Shown: positions 36,126 to 44,732, numbered from the stretch's first letter. The stretch is 64,000 nt of DNA from Curvivirga sp965219885 (GCF_965219885.1 NZ_CBDCOT010000009.1:930001-994000), one strand, 5' to 3'. Notes: generated by a model not told the origin, from the letters alone. A program made the numbers and translations.

Positions 36126-36407
36126 ATGAGCGATACAGCTTTTGAAAAAACGTTAGAAATCGTAAATAAGCGCGGCCTTCATGCACGTGCGGCAGCCAAG
36201 TTTTCAAAGCTATCTGATGAATTTGATGCTGACATTCGGGTCAGTAAAGACGGGCAAACGGTTTCTGGTTTATCCATCATGGGGTTGATGATGTTGTCTG
36301 CATCTAAAGGCACAACTATAGAGATCGCAACGTCGGGTGCGCAGGCAGAAGATGCAATGAAGGCTTTAGAAGAATTAGTCTCAGGCGCGTTTGACGAAGA
36401 AGAATAG
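36126..36407 (+). CDS. ptsH: HPr phosphocarrier protein
   Basis: 93 aa HPr. His19 in NKRGLHARAAAKFSKL is the EI-phosphorylated residue and Ser50 in VSGLSIMGLMML is the HprK target. It starts 41 bases after the EIIA gene. The enzyme I (ptsP or ptsI) gene is not in the window, so phosphate must enter from elsewhere. Confidence 0.94.
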   Translation: MSDTAFEKTLEIVNKRGLHARAAAKFSKLSDEFDADIRVSKDGQTVSGLSIMGLMMLSASKGTTIEIATSGAQAEDAMKALEELVSGAFDEEE

Positions 36408-36446
36408 ACTCTCATTAATTTAAACATATAAAGAAAAATTTATATC

Positions 36447-36476
36447 TTGTTCGGTTTTGCTGGACAGATTTATACT
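36447..36476 (+). promoter_or_regulatory. Possible sigma70 promoter of ahcY
   Basis: TTGTTC (36447-36452) and TATACT (36471-36476) are 18 bases apart, leaving a leader of about 60 bases. No SAH-riboswitch-like pseudoknot is evident in that leader by eye. Confidence 0.35.
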
Positions 36477-36543
36477 TCATTGCTATACCCCGCCATAGAT
36501 ACATCCCTGTTTAATACACTTAACTGTTAGGAAGGAAGCCGAT

Positions 36544-37842
36544 ATGTCCGGTTTTACTGATTATAAAGTTGCAGATATTTCTTTGGCTGAATGGGGCCGT
36601 AAAGAAATCAATATCGCTGAAACAGAAATGCCGGGTTTGATGGCACTTCGTGAAGAATTTGGCCCAAGCCAACCCTTGAAAGGTGCACGTATTGCTGGTT
36701 GTCTTCATATGACAATTCAAACAGCTGTGTTGATCGAAACATTGGTTGCTTTAGGTGCGGAAGTACGTTGGTCTTCTTGTAACATCTTCTCCACACAGGA
36801 TCAGGCTGCTGCTGCGATTGCGGCTGCTGGTATTCCTGTATTTGCCTGGAAAGGCTTGAATGAGGAAGAGTTCAACTGGTGTATTGAACAAACAATCACA
36901 GGTCCAGATGGTTGGGAAATCAACATGATCTTGGATGATGGTGGTGATTTGACAATTATGGCCCATGAAGAGCGTTTTGCACATATCCTTGAAAACGTAA
37001 AAGGCCTATCCGAAGAAACAACAACTGGTGTTCATCGTCTACATGAAATGGTGAAAGCTGGTACATTGAAAGTACCTGCAATCAACGTGAATGACAGTGT
37101 GACAAAATCCAAATTCGACAACAAATATGGTTGCCGTGAATCTTTGGTTGATGCGATCCGTCGTGCGACAGATGTAATGATGGCTGGTAAAGTTGCTGTT
37201 GTGAACGGTTATGGTGACGTTGGTAAAGGTTCTGCAGAATCTTTGCGTTCTTCTGGTTGCCGCGTATTGGTGACAGAAGTTGATCCGATCTGTGCATTGC
37301 AAGCTGCAATGGAAGGTTATGAAGTTACAACAATGGAAGATGCGGCTGCACATGGCGATATCTTCGTAACAACAACAGGTAACATCGATATCATCACAAT
37401 TGACCATATGCGTGCGATGAAAGATCGTGCGATCGTTTGTAACATTGGTCACTTCGATAACGAAATCCAAGTTGATGCTTTGAAAAACTACGAATGGGAC
37501 AATATTAAGCCACAAGTTGACGAAATCATCTTCCCGGATGGCAAGCGTATGATCTTGTTGGCAGAAGGTCGTTTGGTAAACTTGGGTTGTGCAACAGGCC
37601 ACCCAAGCTTCGTAATGTCCGCAAGCTTCACAAACCAAGTATTGGCTCAAATGGAATTGTGGAATGATGCAGACAAATACGAAAACGATGTTTACGTATT
37701 GCCGAAACATTTGGACGAAAAAGTGGCTGCGCTTCACTTGGCAAAAGTTGGTGCGAAACTAACAAAAATGTCTCAAGCGCAAGCTGAATATATTGGCGTA
37801 ACTGTGGATGGCCCATTCAAGCCGGATGCATATCGCTACTAA
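36544..37842 (+). CDS. ahcY: Adenosylhomocysteinase
   Basis: S-adenosyl-L-homocysteine hydrolase, which removes the inhibitory product of SAM-dependent methylation. 432 aa. Family signatures visible: CLHMTIQTAVLIETL, SSCNIFSTQDQAAAAIA, the NAD-binding VVNGYGDVGKGSAESLR and the C-terminal DGPFKPDAYRY. Unusually regular codon use fits a highly expressed gene. It is monocistronic, with AGGAAGG upstream and a strong terminator downstream. Confidence 0.97.
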   Translation: MSGFTDYKVADISLAEWGRKEINIAETEMPGLMALREEFGPSQPLKGARIAGCLHMTIQTAVLIETLVALGAEVRWSSCNIFSTQDQAAAAIAAAGIPVFAWKGLNEEEFNWCIEQTITGPDGWEINMILDDGGDLTIMAHEERFAHILENVKGLSEETTTGVHRLHEMVKAGTLKVPAINVNDSVTKSKFDNKYGCRESLVDAIRRATDVMMAGKVAVVNGYGDVGKGSAESLRSSGCRVLVTEVDPICALQAAMEGYEVTTMEDAAAHGDIFVTTTGNIDIITIDHMRAMKDRAIVCNIGHFDNEIQVDALKNYEWDNIKPQVDEIIFPDGKRMILLAEGRLVNLGCATGHPSFVMSASFTNQVLAQMELWNDADKYENDVYVLPKHLDEKVAALHLAKVGAKLTKMSQAQAEYIGVTVDGPFKPDAYRY

Positions 37843-37863
37843 GTTTTCCAATATGGAAAATAG

Positions 37864-37897
37864 AAAAGGCCGCTCATTATTGGGCGGCCTTTTTGTT
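37864..37897. terminator. Terminator downstream of ahcY
   Basis: Stem AAAAGGCCGCTC (37864-37875) against GGGCGGCCTTTT (37882-37893) with one T-G pair and a six-base loop, followed by TGTTTT on the plus strand. T-rich DNA also follows on the minus strand, so it can serve the convergent hydrolase gene. Confidence 0.88.
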
Positions 37898-37901
37898 TTG
37901 A

Positions 37902-38732
37902 TTAGCGGAGAACTTGATGGAGCCAGTTTTCCAATTTGTCAGATAGAAGGTTTGGTACATCTATCATTGAAAGATGGCCTGCATCCGGCAGAGGTTCAAA
38001 ATCAGAATTGTTGAGCATCGCGTGAAACCGTCTACCCTCTGAAATATTGACCCATTGATCTTCTTCTCCCCATAAAACGAGGCTTGGGACTTGAAGTGTG
38101 GGATATAATTTTTCCAGATCGGCGGTGAAGGCATAATCATATTGTCCCACTTGTCGATAATATGCTTTTTGTCCTTCTTCATCGCGCCAAGGCGCTAAAA
38201 GGCCATTCATTAAATCCGTATCAATTATTCTGGAAGAGGCGGTTTTAATATGTGCTTCCAGAACAGCTAAATGAACATATTCTGGAACATTAGCAAAAGT
38301 CTCTTCATGTTGTTGAACATGTCTTGAAAAGGTTGTGCCCCATGGAGATAAAACCACACCGTCAATAATTGCGATGGCTTTGACGGATAATTCCTCAACC
38401 AAATGGGCACCAAGAACACTCGCAGCACCGAAATCATGACCAATTAAAATTGGATTGATCAGGTTTTTATGGGTTGAAAATTCTTTCACAACGCGGGCAA
38501 AACTACGCAAACGAACATCTTGACCCTCGAATTTATCGGAACGCCCATAACCGGGCAAATCAAGTAGATGAAGGCAATAGTTCTTAGAAAGTCGTTTAAC
38601 AACGTCAGTCCAGATAATGGCATTAAATGGTGTCCCATGAACCAAGATGAGATCAGGCCCATTGCCGATTGAAGTATGCTTTATAGTTCCTGCACTTGAT
38701 GTAAATTCATGATTGAGTTCGATATATGACAT
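37902..38732 (-). CDS. Alpha/beta hydrolase with Asp nucleophile elbow
   Basis: 276 aa alpha/beta-hydrolase fold. The oxyanion motif is VHGTPFNA (His32-Gly33) and the nucleophile elbow LIGHDFGAASVLG has Asp100 instead of Ser, as in haloalkane dehalogenases and epoxide hydrolases. The catalytic His is in LPDAGHLSMID near residue 256. Substrate is unknown; an ester hydrolase is less likely because of the Asp. It is divergent from a LysR regulator with a matching operator between, which suggests inducer-controlled expression. Confidence 0.82.
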   Translation of the reverse strand: MSYIELNHEFTSSAGTIKHTSIGNGPDLILVHGTPFNAIIWTDVVKRLSKNYCLHLLDLPGYGRSDKFEGQDVRLRSFARVVKEFSTHKNLINPILIGHDFGAASVLGAHLVEELSVKAIAIIDGVVLSPWGTTFSRHVQQHEETFANVPEYVHLAVLEAHIKTASSRIIDTDLMNGLLAPWRDEEGQKAYYRQVGQYDYAFTADLEKLYPTLQVPSLVLWGEEDQWVNISEGRRFHAMLNNSDFEPLPDAGHLSMIDVPNLLSDKLENWLHQVLR

Positions 38733-38741
38733 ATTTTTATC

Positions 38742-38770
38742 CTTAAGTTTGCTGTATTCTGAAACTTAAG
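38742..38770. promoter_or_regulatory. Candidate LysR-type operator
   Basis: Inverted repeat CTTAAGTTT (38742-38750) / AAACTTAAG (38762-38770) with an 11-base spacer, so the inner bases fit the T-N11-A LysR box. It sits between the divergent hydrolase and LysR genes. Confidence 0.65.
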
Positions 38771-38824
38771 TTATTTTTCAAGTAATTAAATTGATACTAT
38801 TTCACCAAAAGATGAAAATTTGTC

Positions 38825-39703
38825 ATGTTACCACCGATCCAAAATATATTGGCATTCGTTACAATCGTAGAGCTAAAACAGTTTAAACGTGCTGCCAGCC
38901 ATCTGAATTTGACGGAATCCGCGATTAGTCATCAGTTAAGCCGATTGGAAGATCACCTTGGCAGGAAATTGCTAGAAAGGGGCAGAAATGAAGCCTCATT
39001 AACATCCGATGGGGAAGTTTTTTATGGATTTGCAACAAATGCCTTGAGGGAATTACAAAATGGTGTTTCGGCAATCCAATCCCACAATGTGAATAGTATT
39101 CATATCACGGCACCTCGCACCATGGTGGCGATGTGGCTGGCGGCTAAAATTCCTGAGTTTTATATGGATCAGCCAAATATAGAATTACGTCTTAGTGCGA
39201 CGGATCGTGTTTGTAATTTGAAACATGAAAAAATTCATCTTGCGATCCGATCAACGCCAAATCTTAGAGATGGCTATCGTTATGAGAAGTTTTGCGAACA
39301 ATACATCTTTCCTGTGGCAAGCCCAGAGATTGCAAAAGAAATTGCCATCAAAGGATGGGATCAGGTTGTAAAAGAAACTGCCTTTATCTTGAATGAGACA
39401 CATTTAGGTGAATGGAAACAATGGTCTGAAGAATTCAATACAACCTGTCCGGATGAAAGGAAAATGCATCGGTTAGGCAGTTATGATATCGTGCAATCGG
39501 CCTGCATTAAGGGTTTGGGGATTGCGATGGGTAGATATCCGTTATGTTCGGAAGCCATTCAAGATGGTCGCTTGGTACCAGTCTTTGAAGAGAACAAATT
39601 CTTTGATACGCCCTATTATCTTGCGTGGTCGGAAGATAGCCCAAATTATCAATCCTTAAGGATTGTCCGGGATTGGTTATTGGAACGCAAACCAAGAGAT
39701 TGA
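38825..39703 (+). CDS. LysR-family transcriptional regulator
   Basis: 292 aa. The N-terminal winged helix-turn-helix is ILAFVTIVELKQFKRAASHLNLTESAISHQLSRLEDHLGRKLLER in outline, with an effector-binding domain after residue 90. TESAISHQLSRLE fits the GcvA-like subgroup. It probably controls the divergent alpha/beta-hydrolase gene and itself through the inverted repeat at 38742-38770; the inducer is unknown. Confidence 0.88.
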   Translation: MLPPIQNILAFVTIVELKQFKRAASHLNLTESAISHQLSRLEDHLGRKLLERGRNEASLTSDGEVFYGFATNALRELQNGVSAIQSHNVNSIHITAPRTMVAMWLAAKIPEFYMDQPNIELRLSATDRVCNLKHEKIHLAIRSTPNLRDGYRYEKFCEQYIFPVASPEIAKEIAIKGWDQVVKETAFILNETHLGEWKQWSEEFNTTCPDERKMHRLGSYDIVQSACIKGLGIAMGRYPLCSEAIQDGRLVPVFEENKFFDTPYYLAWSEDSPNYQSLRIVRDWLLERKPRD

Positions 39704-39704
39704 A

Positions 39705-39732
39705 ATGACCGCCCTATTTGCAAGGCGGTCAT
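39705..39732. terminator. Possible terminator between LysR and SDR genes
   Basis: ATGACCGCC (39705-39713) / GGCGGTCAT (39724-39732) form a nine-bp stem with a ten-base loop between convergent genes. T-runs are short on both sides, so strength is doubtful. Confidence 0.5.
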
Positions 39733-39741
39733 CTTAAAAGA

Positions 39742-40446
39742 TTAGCTGAGCAACCAGCCACCATCTACATCGACAGTCGTGCCGGTTACAAATTCATTTT
39801 GCACGACAAAAAGAATACCTTTTGCCACCTCTTCCGGCTGACCGGGACGTGGGATCAGATTATCTTTGGTCATGCCAGCCAGTTGTTCATCCCGTGTGGT
39901 CACGTCATCGCCAAACATAGGCGTGCTGATGAGGCCTGGGGAAACCACATTGATACGGCGCGGCGCCAATTCCGGTGCGATGGCCCGCGCAAAAGCCTCT
40001 ACCGCGCCACCGACAGATGCCAAGGCAATTTGGCCTGGGCGGCATTTCCGCGCTGGCGCCCCACTTACCAAAACAATATTTCCTTTATCTGATAAGTGTT
40101 CGGTGCCGTAACGAACTACATTGGTATAACCCCATAATTTATCAAAGGAGGCTTGATAGCTTTCCATGTCCATTTCTAAAAACGGGCCCTTTGCGCGGCT
40201 GCCACCTGTTGCAGCACTGATTAAAATATCATAAGGGCCGCATTCTTTGAATAAAGCCTTTAGGGCATCCGCATCACGGACGTCGCATTTTCTGGTGCTG
40301 ATATTATCACCAAGGTCACCTGCTTTTTCTGGATTGCGGCTGATGGCAATGACTTCGGCCCCTAAATCTGCCAGTTGCTTACATGTGGCCAAGCCAATAC
40401 CAGACGTACCGCCAAAGACCAGAGCCTTCTTATTTGATAAATCCAT
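39742..40446 (-). CDS. Atypical SDR-family protein lacking the catalytic Tyr/Lys
   Basis: 234 aa Rossmann-fold short-chain dehydrogenase/reductase. The cofactor loop GGTSGIGLA (about 12-20) is intact, but the NNAG motif reads SAAT (77-80). Aligned on PG and AVEAF, the catalytic Ser position is Gly129, the Tyr position Leu142 and the Lys position Gly146. It therefore probably cannot act as a normal SDR oxidoreductase; it may be a binding protein or use another mechanism. The C-terminal GTTVDVDGGWLLS is typical of the family. It faces the LysR gene. Confidence 0.82.
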   Translation of the reverse strand: MDLSNKKALVFGGTSGIGLATCKQLADLGAEVIAISRNPEKAGDLGDNISTRKCDVRDADALKALFKECGPYDILISAATGGSRAKGPFLEMDMESYQASFDKLWGYTNVVRYGTEHLSDKGNIVLVSGAPARKCRPGQIALASVGGAVEAFARAIAPELAPRRINVVSPGLISTPMFGDDVTTRDEQLAGMTKDNLIPRPGQPEEVAKGILFVVQNEFVTGTTVDVDGGWLLS

Positions 40447-40493
40447 CGATATTTCCTCAATTCACTCTTATTTTTATTTCGATATAAGAACGT

Positions 40494-42578
40494 TTATTTC
40501 TCATCCAGCTGTGTTCCATCAAGATAATCAGGGGGGAAACCATCACTTAGATAACTCTGATATCTTTCAAGAAGTTTGTGTGAAACTTTATCTTCTGGAT
40601 ATAATATAATGATTTCCTTTAATAAATCTATGGCTGACGAGATGTTTCCTGCATAGAATTCTTCAAAAGATTTATGACTAAGATGACAAACTTTATCGAT
40701 ATGTTCGTGGCAATTATTTCCTAAAACTTCATAAACAGTTACGGCTTCGCTACTTCCTTTTGCAAATACTTTTTCTAAAGGTCGGCAAAGTAATCTACCT
40801 TTGATTTTCCCATATACTGCATCACTTACAAGCAGATTGCTGTCATAACGTTTATTCATCCCTTCTAGCCTTGAAGCGAGATTGACGGTAGATCCAAAGA
40901 TCGTGAAATTTTTTCGATCCTCTGCCCCAACATTTCCCACAATAGATGGGCCCGTATGAAGGCCAATACGTGTGTTAAAGATTGGCTTTCCTTCTTCTTC
41001 CATTCTTTTATTAAAGATTTTAAGAGCCTTTTTAATTTCTAGCGCGGCTAGGCAGGCATGATAGGCATGATCATTTTGTTTTTCAGGTGCATTCCAAAAT
41101 GCCATCACAGAGTCACCAATATATTTGTCTATTATCCCATAATGTTTATCGATAATCGGGGCGAATATCTCAAAATATTCAGATGTCTGACTAAGCAATG
41201 CGTCCGGTGCCAGACTTTCAGAGATAGAAGTAAAACCTTCAATATCCGTAAAAAGTGCTGTGATTTCGCGTGCTTCACCGGTCAAATCCAGCTTTGTATC
41301 ATTTTGAACGATTTGTTTTACCAACTGACGTGGAACATAACGGCCAAATTCCTGAAGGCCTGATCGCATTTGTTCCAAGGTTTCTGAAAGTTGATTAAGT
41401 TCTTTGATCCGTGTGGAAATAGAAAAGTTGTCATCCAGATCAAATTGACCGACCTTCTGGGACTTTTCGGACAGAACCTGAATAGATTTTGAAACTTGTT
41501 TGGCTGCATAAAAAATTACAAAAAGCCCAATTGTTAAGATGACAATAAAAACTGAAATTGATTGTATGCGCAGTTTATCAGTCTCTGCATTCAATTCGGA
41601 AACAGGTGCGATGACCGCCAAGTGATGCTCGCTATATTTATTCATAAAATTGGGGGCGAGAAAAATCTGGAAGTCGCCAATGTTTTTTATATGACTTTGA
41701 ATTGATATCTTTTCTTTACTGGTATCCAAATTTTCCAAACTGATTGCGATGAGTTGTTTATCGGTCTCGCTGAGATTATTCCGTCTCGGATGGCTTATAA
41801 TAGTCCCATCGGACATAAAGATGAAATTTGTGGCAGAAGGACTTAGTTTATGTTCATCCAATGCTTGGTCTGTTAATTCAATGGCAACGTCTAGGCCGAC
41901 AACGCCTTTCTGATCCCTTAAAGGCCGACTGATTGTGAGGCCAGTGTAATCTGTATCAGAAAACTTATAAGGTTTACCCAGTACAGTATTCTGTGCCTCA
42001 ATTGCTGCCTTATACCATGGCCGTTTTATTGGATTATAAGTTGGATCATAACTTCTGTATTGCAGTAGGGTTTCAAAATTTTTATCTAAAAATGCAATAT
42101 CTTCAACTTTTTGATTTGCAACGAAATTTATATGCCTTAATCGATAAACCGTCTCTGCTGGGATGTTCTTTTCGATTTGATATTTTTGAAATTTAAGGGC
42201 TGTTTCCAACTCCTGCAACAATATTAATCGACCATCTTCCAATCCGACATAAGCTGAAAGGCTTCCTGGTAACAGTCGATAAAATGCGGATAAAGAACGT
42301 AGAATAGACGTTATATCATTTGTTTCATTATGTTGATATGCAAGCGTATCAGGTGAATGAACCATTTCATATTGAATGGCGTCAGCGTTATCCAGTTTGA
42401 TCTGAAACTCCCGCTTCAAGGCATTTTGAAACTCATCTACGAGCTGAAGGGTAAATTTTTCACGAATGGCCAAGCTTGTCTGTGTGCCAGAGATTATCAA
42501 TGCAATCGACATTGATAAAATTAAACTCGTGAATAAGATCAATATAGATACAGAAAATGGTATCTTTTTAAAGTTCAT
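40494..42578 (-). CDS. Membrane-bound class III adenylate/guanylate cyclase with Cache sensor
   Basis: 694 aa from ATG 42578, which has GGGGGAG six bases upstream. Helix 1 is at about 8-30, a periplasmic dCACHE-type sensor at about 35-330 (RPWYKAAIEA is the Cache hallmark), helix 2 at about 340-362, a HAMP-like linker follows, and the cyclase domain starts near 435. Metal Asp residues are in ALFTDIEGFTS (Asp445) and DKYIGDSVMAFWN (Asp489); GSTVNLASRLEGMNKR carries the transition-state Asn and Arg. It should make cAMP in response to a periplasmic ligand. A C-terminal extension of about 80 residues follows. It may supply the cNMP-binding protein at 33273-33731. Confidence 0.9.
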   Translation of the reverse strand: MNFKKIPFSVSILILFTSLILSMSIALIISGTQTSLAIREKFTLQLVDEFQNALKREFQIKLDNADAIQYEMVHSPDTLAYQHNETNDITSILRSLSAFYRLLPGSLSAYVGLEDGRLILLQELETALKFQKYQIEKNIPAETVYRLRHINFVANQKVEDIAFLDKNFETLLQYRSYDPTYNPIKRPWYKAAIEAQNTVLGKPYKFSDTDYTGLTISRPLRDQKGVVGLDVAIELTDQALDEHKLSPSATNFIFMSDGTIISHPRRNNLSETDKQLIAISLENLDTSKEKISIQSHIKNIGDFQIFLAPNFMNKYSEHHLAVIAPVSELNAETDKLRIQSISVFIVILTIGLFVIFYAAKQVSKSIQVLSEKSQKVGQFDLDDNFSISTRIKELNQLSETLEQMRSGLQEFGRYVPRQLVKQIVQNDTKLDLTGEAREITALFTDIEGFTSISESLAPDALLSQTSEYFEIFAPIIDKHYGIIDKYIGDSVMAFWNAPEKQNDHAYHACLAALEIKKALKIFNKRMEEEGKPIFNTRIGLHTGPSIVGNVGAEDRKNFTIFGSTVNLASRLEGMNKRYDSNLLVSDAVYGKIKGRLLCRPLEKVFAKGSSEAVTVYEVLGNNCHEHIDKVCHLSHKSFEEFYAGNISSAIDLLKEIIILYPEDKVSHKLLERYQSYLSDGFPPDYLDGTQLDEK

Positions 42579-42714
42579 CTCATGCTCCCCCCTTTGATAA
42601 TTCAAATGGTTGGATCAACCTCGATGAAAGATGATCTACCAATCATTAGATATCTTATAAGTTGATCCTAATATTTACTATAGGTTGATTGTAGGGAGAT
42701 GGGAATAGAGAAGA

Positions 42715-44154
42715 TTAATTCTGGATATTTTCTTTTGATAGGAACTCAGCCAGTTCCTGGCGCTTGATCTTATTGGTTGAGGTACGAGGAATTTTATTCA
42801 CTGATTTTAAAATAATTTGGCCTAATGCATTCTGGGTAAGAGGGGCGACAATGGCTTTAATCTCATCAATATCTGTATGTTTGGTTGGAACAATACATAG
42901 CCAGATAAGTTGTTCATTTTTATGGCTTTTAGTCTCACATATGCAAAAATCTTCTGCATGTATCTTTGGGCGTATAAATTCTTCTAATTCAGGGATCAGT
43001 TTTTTGACTCCTCCGATATTGATAAGGTCATCTGCACGGCCTTGTAATCTAAGATGTTGTTCATCAGGTTTTAAGCCGACATCTCCAGGATAAAACCAGT
43101 CTTCTTTAAATTTTTCTGCTGTATTTACTGGATCATCCAGATATCCATCCACCAAACCCTGTCCTCGAATACGAATGCGGCCCGTTTGGTTCAAAACCGG
43201 TTGATCATGATCATCAACCACTTCGACTTCCACATTAGGTAGGATATATCCTAATTCACCATCAATCATCGTGCAGATAGACCCGGTTTCATTCGTCCCG
43301 TAGCTTTCGACAATCTTATCCGCAAGTTTTTCTATGGCCTGTTGTTTGAGATTGGCTGGAATTCGACCGCCAAAGGTGGATAAAGTAAAACCTTTAGGTC
43401 GAATAAAATTTTTTGGCAAAAGATCTAATAGTTGGCGCAGGGTTGTGGGCAGTAGAGTGACATGTGTTGCACTATATTTTATTAGATTTTCAATAACAGA
43501 TTGGGATTCTGGGTGGATAATGCATCCACCAGCCTCCAGACAAGCTGTAGCGCGCCCATAATTTGCCTGAACGGCGAAGTTATAAGCGAGCAGTAATCGA
43601 CTATCTTTCCGATACTGATCTTTTTCTTGTAACTGATTGATCCGAAAATTATGCAGAACCAGATTACGTTCCATAAATTTCGGCTTTCCCGTGGTACCTG
43701 AGCTGCATTGTAAACGCATCGGGTCATAAGGGCCTAATATAGAAACAGGCTTCTGATAATTGATTTCTGCCTGAGTAATACGGCTAAATTCTTCGGCGGT
43801 GAAAAGAAATATATTCTCTTCTTTCACATCAATGATAGGAGATGACGCAATTACCAGCTTTGCACGATCCCTCAAGAAAAGTTCGACACTTTCCATATCA
43901 TCTCGCCCAAAGGAAAGGCAGCGATATCCTAGGGCTTCACATGCTAATAGAAATAACCAATGAGGATAGAGACGAAACCATTCAACAGCGACCATATCTC
44001 CTTTTGTGAGATCGAATCTTTTTAAGGCTTCTATAAATTGACAAAGGTTTTTGGTGAATTGTGCATAAGTAATCGCCTGACCACCATCAACAACCGCAAC
44101 GGCATCTGGTTGCGTTTCTGCATGGTCAAATAAACGATCAAGCGTTTGCGTCAC
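42715..44154 (-). CDS. AMP-forming acyl-CoA synthetase/ligase-like enzyme
   Basis: 479 aa ANL-superfamily adenylating enzyme. The P-loop is LQCSSGTTGKPKFMERN near residue 147, the A5 motif YGTNETGSIC follows, A7/A8 are YPGDVGLKP and LQGRADDLINIGGVKK, and the catalytic lysine A10 is KIPRTSTNKIKRQEL near 463. It is shorter than acetyl-CoA synthetase and more like O-succinylbenzoate or aryl acid ligases. The substrate is unknown and no carrier protein gene is adjacent. It may be transcribed with the PACE gene upstream (40-base gap). Confidence 0.85.
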   Translation of the reverse strand: MTQTLDRLFDHAETQPDAVAVVDGGQAITYAQFTKNLCQFIEALKRFDLTKGDMVAVEWFRLYPHWLFLLACEALGYRCLSFGRDDMESVELFLRDRAKLVIASSPIIDVKEENIFLFTAEEFSRITQAEINYQKPVSILGPYDPMRLQCSSGTTGKPKFMERNLVLHNFRINQLQEKDQYRKDSRLLLAYNFAVQANYGRATACLEAGGCIIHPESQSVIENLIKYSATHVTLLPTTLRQLLDLLPKNFIRPKGFTLSTFGGRIPANLKQQAIEKLADKIVESYGTNETGSICTMIDGELGYILPNVEVEVVDDHDQPVLNQTGRIRIRGQGLVDGYLDDPVNTAEKFKEDWFYPGDVGLKPDEQHLRLQGRADDLINIGGVKKLIPELEEFIRPKIHAEDFCICETKSHKNEQLIWLCIVPTKHTDIDEIKAIVAPLTQNALGQIILKSVNKIPRTSTNKIKRQELAEFLSKENIQN

Positions 44155-44194
44155 ATCACATATCCTGAAGTTATGTAACGTAAGTATATGAAAA

Positions 44195-44614
44195 TTAGGC
44201 AGGCTTGGGAACCGGGAAGATAAGGTCGTAGGCCCAGTTATAGCAAAAGGCGTATATTAAGAAGAAAACAGAGAAGCCAATATCTAAAATAAGCGCGTCC
44301 AAATAACTAATATTTAGGAAATGTGCGACAATGAATATCCCGGCGATAAGCATGCCTGCTTCAAAGAAAATGGCGTGGATTGTTCGAAATAAAACACCAC
44401 GGGGAGCTGCATTTCGATACTTTAAGTCCCAAATATCAACCATCCAGTTATAGCTAAAATTCCAAACCATTGCGAGTAAACTAAAGATAATGCCCAGCAT
44501 GCCCATTTCTTCGACCGAATGACCTGTGATCAGAGATCCACCAACAGCCGTACATAGAATGCCGATAATTTCAAAGAATACTGTATGTCTAATTCGATCG
44601 CCTAAAGTTCGCAT
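44195..44614 (-). CDS. PACE-family multidrug/biocide efflux transporter
   Basis: 139 aa, four membrane helices in two repeated bacterial transmembrane pair (BTP) units. The tandem RIRHTVFFEIIG and RTIHAIFFEAGM repeats show the conserved R-x-x-H-x-x-x-F-E signature of the proteobacterial antimicrobial compound efflux family (AceI-like). It should export biocides such as chlorhexidine or short polyamines using the proton gradient. It is divergent from a MarR regulator with two operator copies between, so it is probably induced by substrate. Confidence 0.9.
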   Translation of the reverse strand: MRTLGDRIRHTVFFEIIGILCTAVGGSLITGHSVEEMGMLGIIFSLLAMVWNFSYNWMVDIWDLKYRNAAPRGVLFRTIHAIFFEAGMLIAGIFIVAHFLNISYLDALILDIGFSVFFLIYAFCYNWAYDLIFPVPKPA

Positions 44615-44630
44615 TGCCTGTCACCAAAAC

Positions 44631-44677
44631 TATCTTTCCAGAAAGATATATAAAGTTTTTATCTTTCCTGCAAGATA
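44631..44677. promoter_or_regulatory. Tandem MarR-type operators in the PACE/MarR divergent promoter
   Basis: Two near-identical 18-bp imperfect palindromes: TATCTTTCCAGAAAGATA (44631-44648) and TATCTTTCCTGCAAGATA (44660-44677), with starts 29 bases apart. They lie just upstream of the PACE start and before the marR gene, so the regulator can control both genes. Confidence 0.78.
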
Positions 44678-44732
44678 AATTGTCAACAATGTAGATTTTT
44701 GCTAGATTTACATATCAACACGACTTACCGAG

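Noticed and set aside
36408..36543. Possible SAH or SAM riboswitch upstream of ahcY.
   Set aside because: No conserved helix pattern or pseudoknot could be drawn by eye; a covariance-model search would settle it.
37039..37737. Long open frame opposite ahcY.
   Set aside because: Its Cys/His/Phe-rich product is the mirror image of a highly expressed gene with skewed codon use, so it is an antisense artefact.
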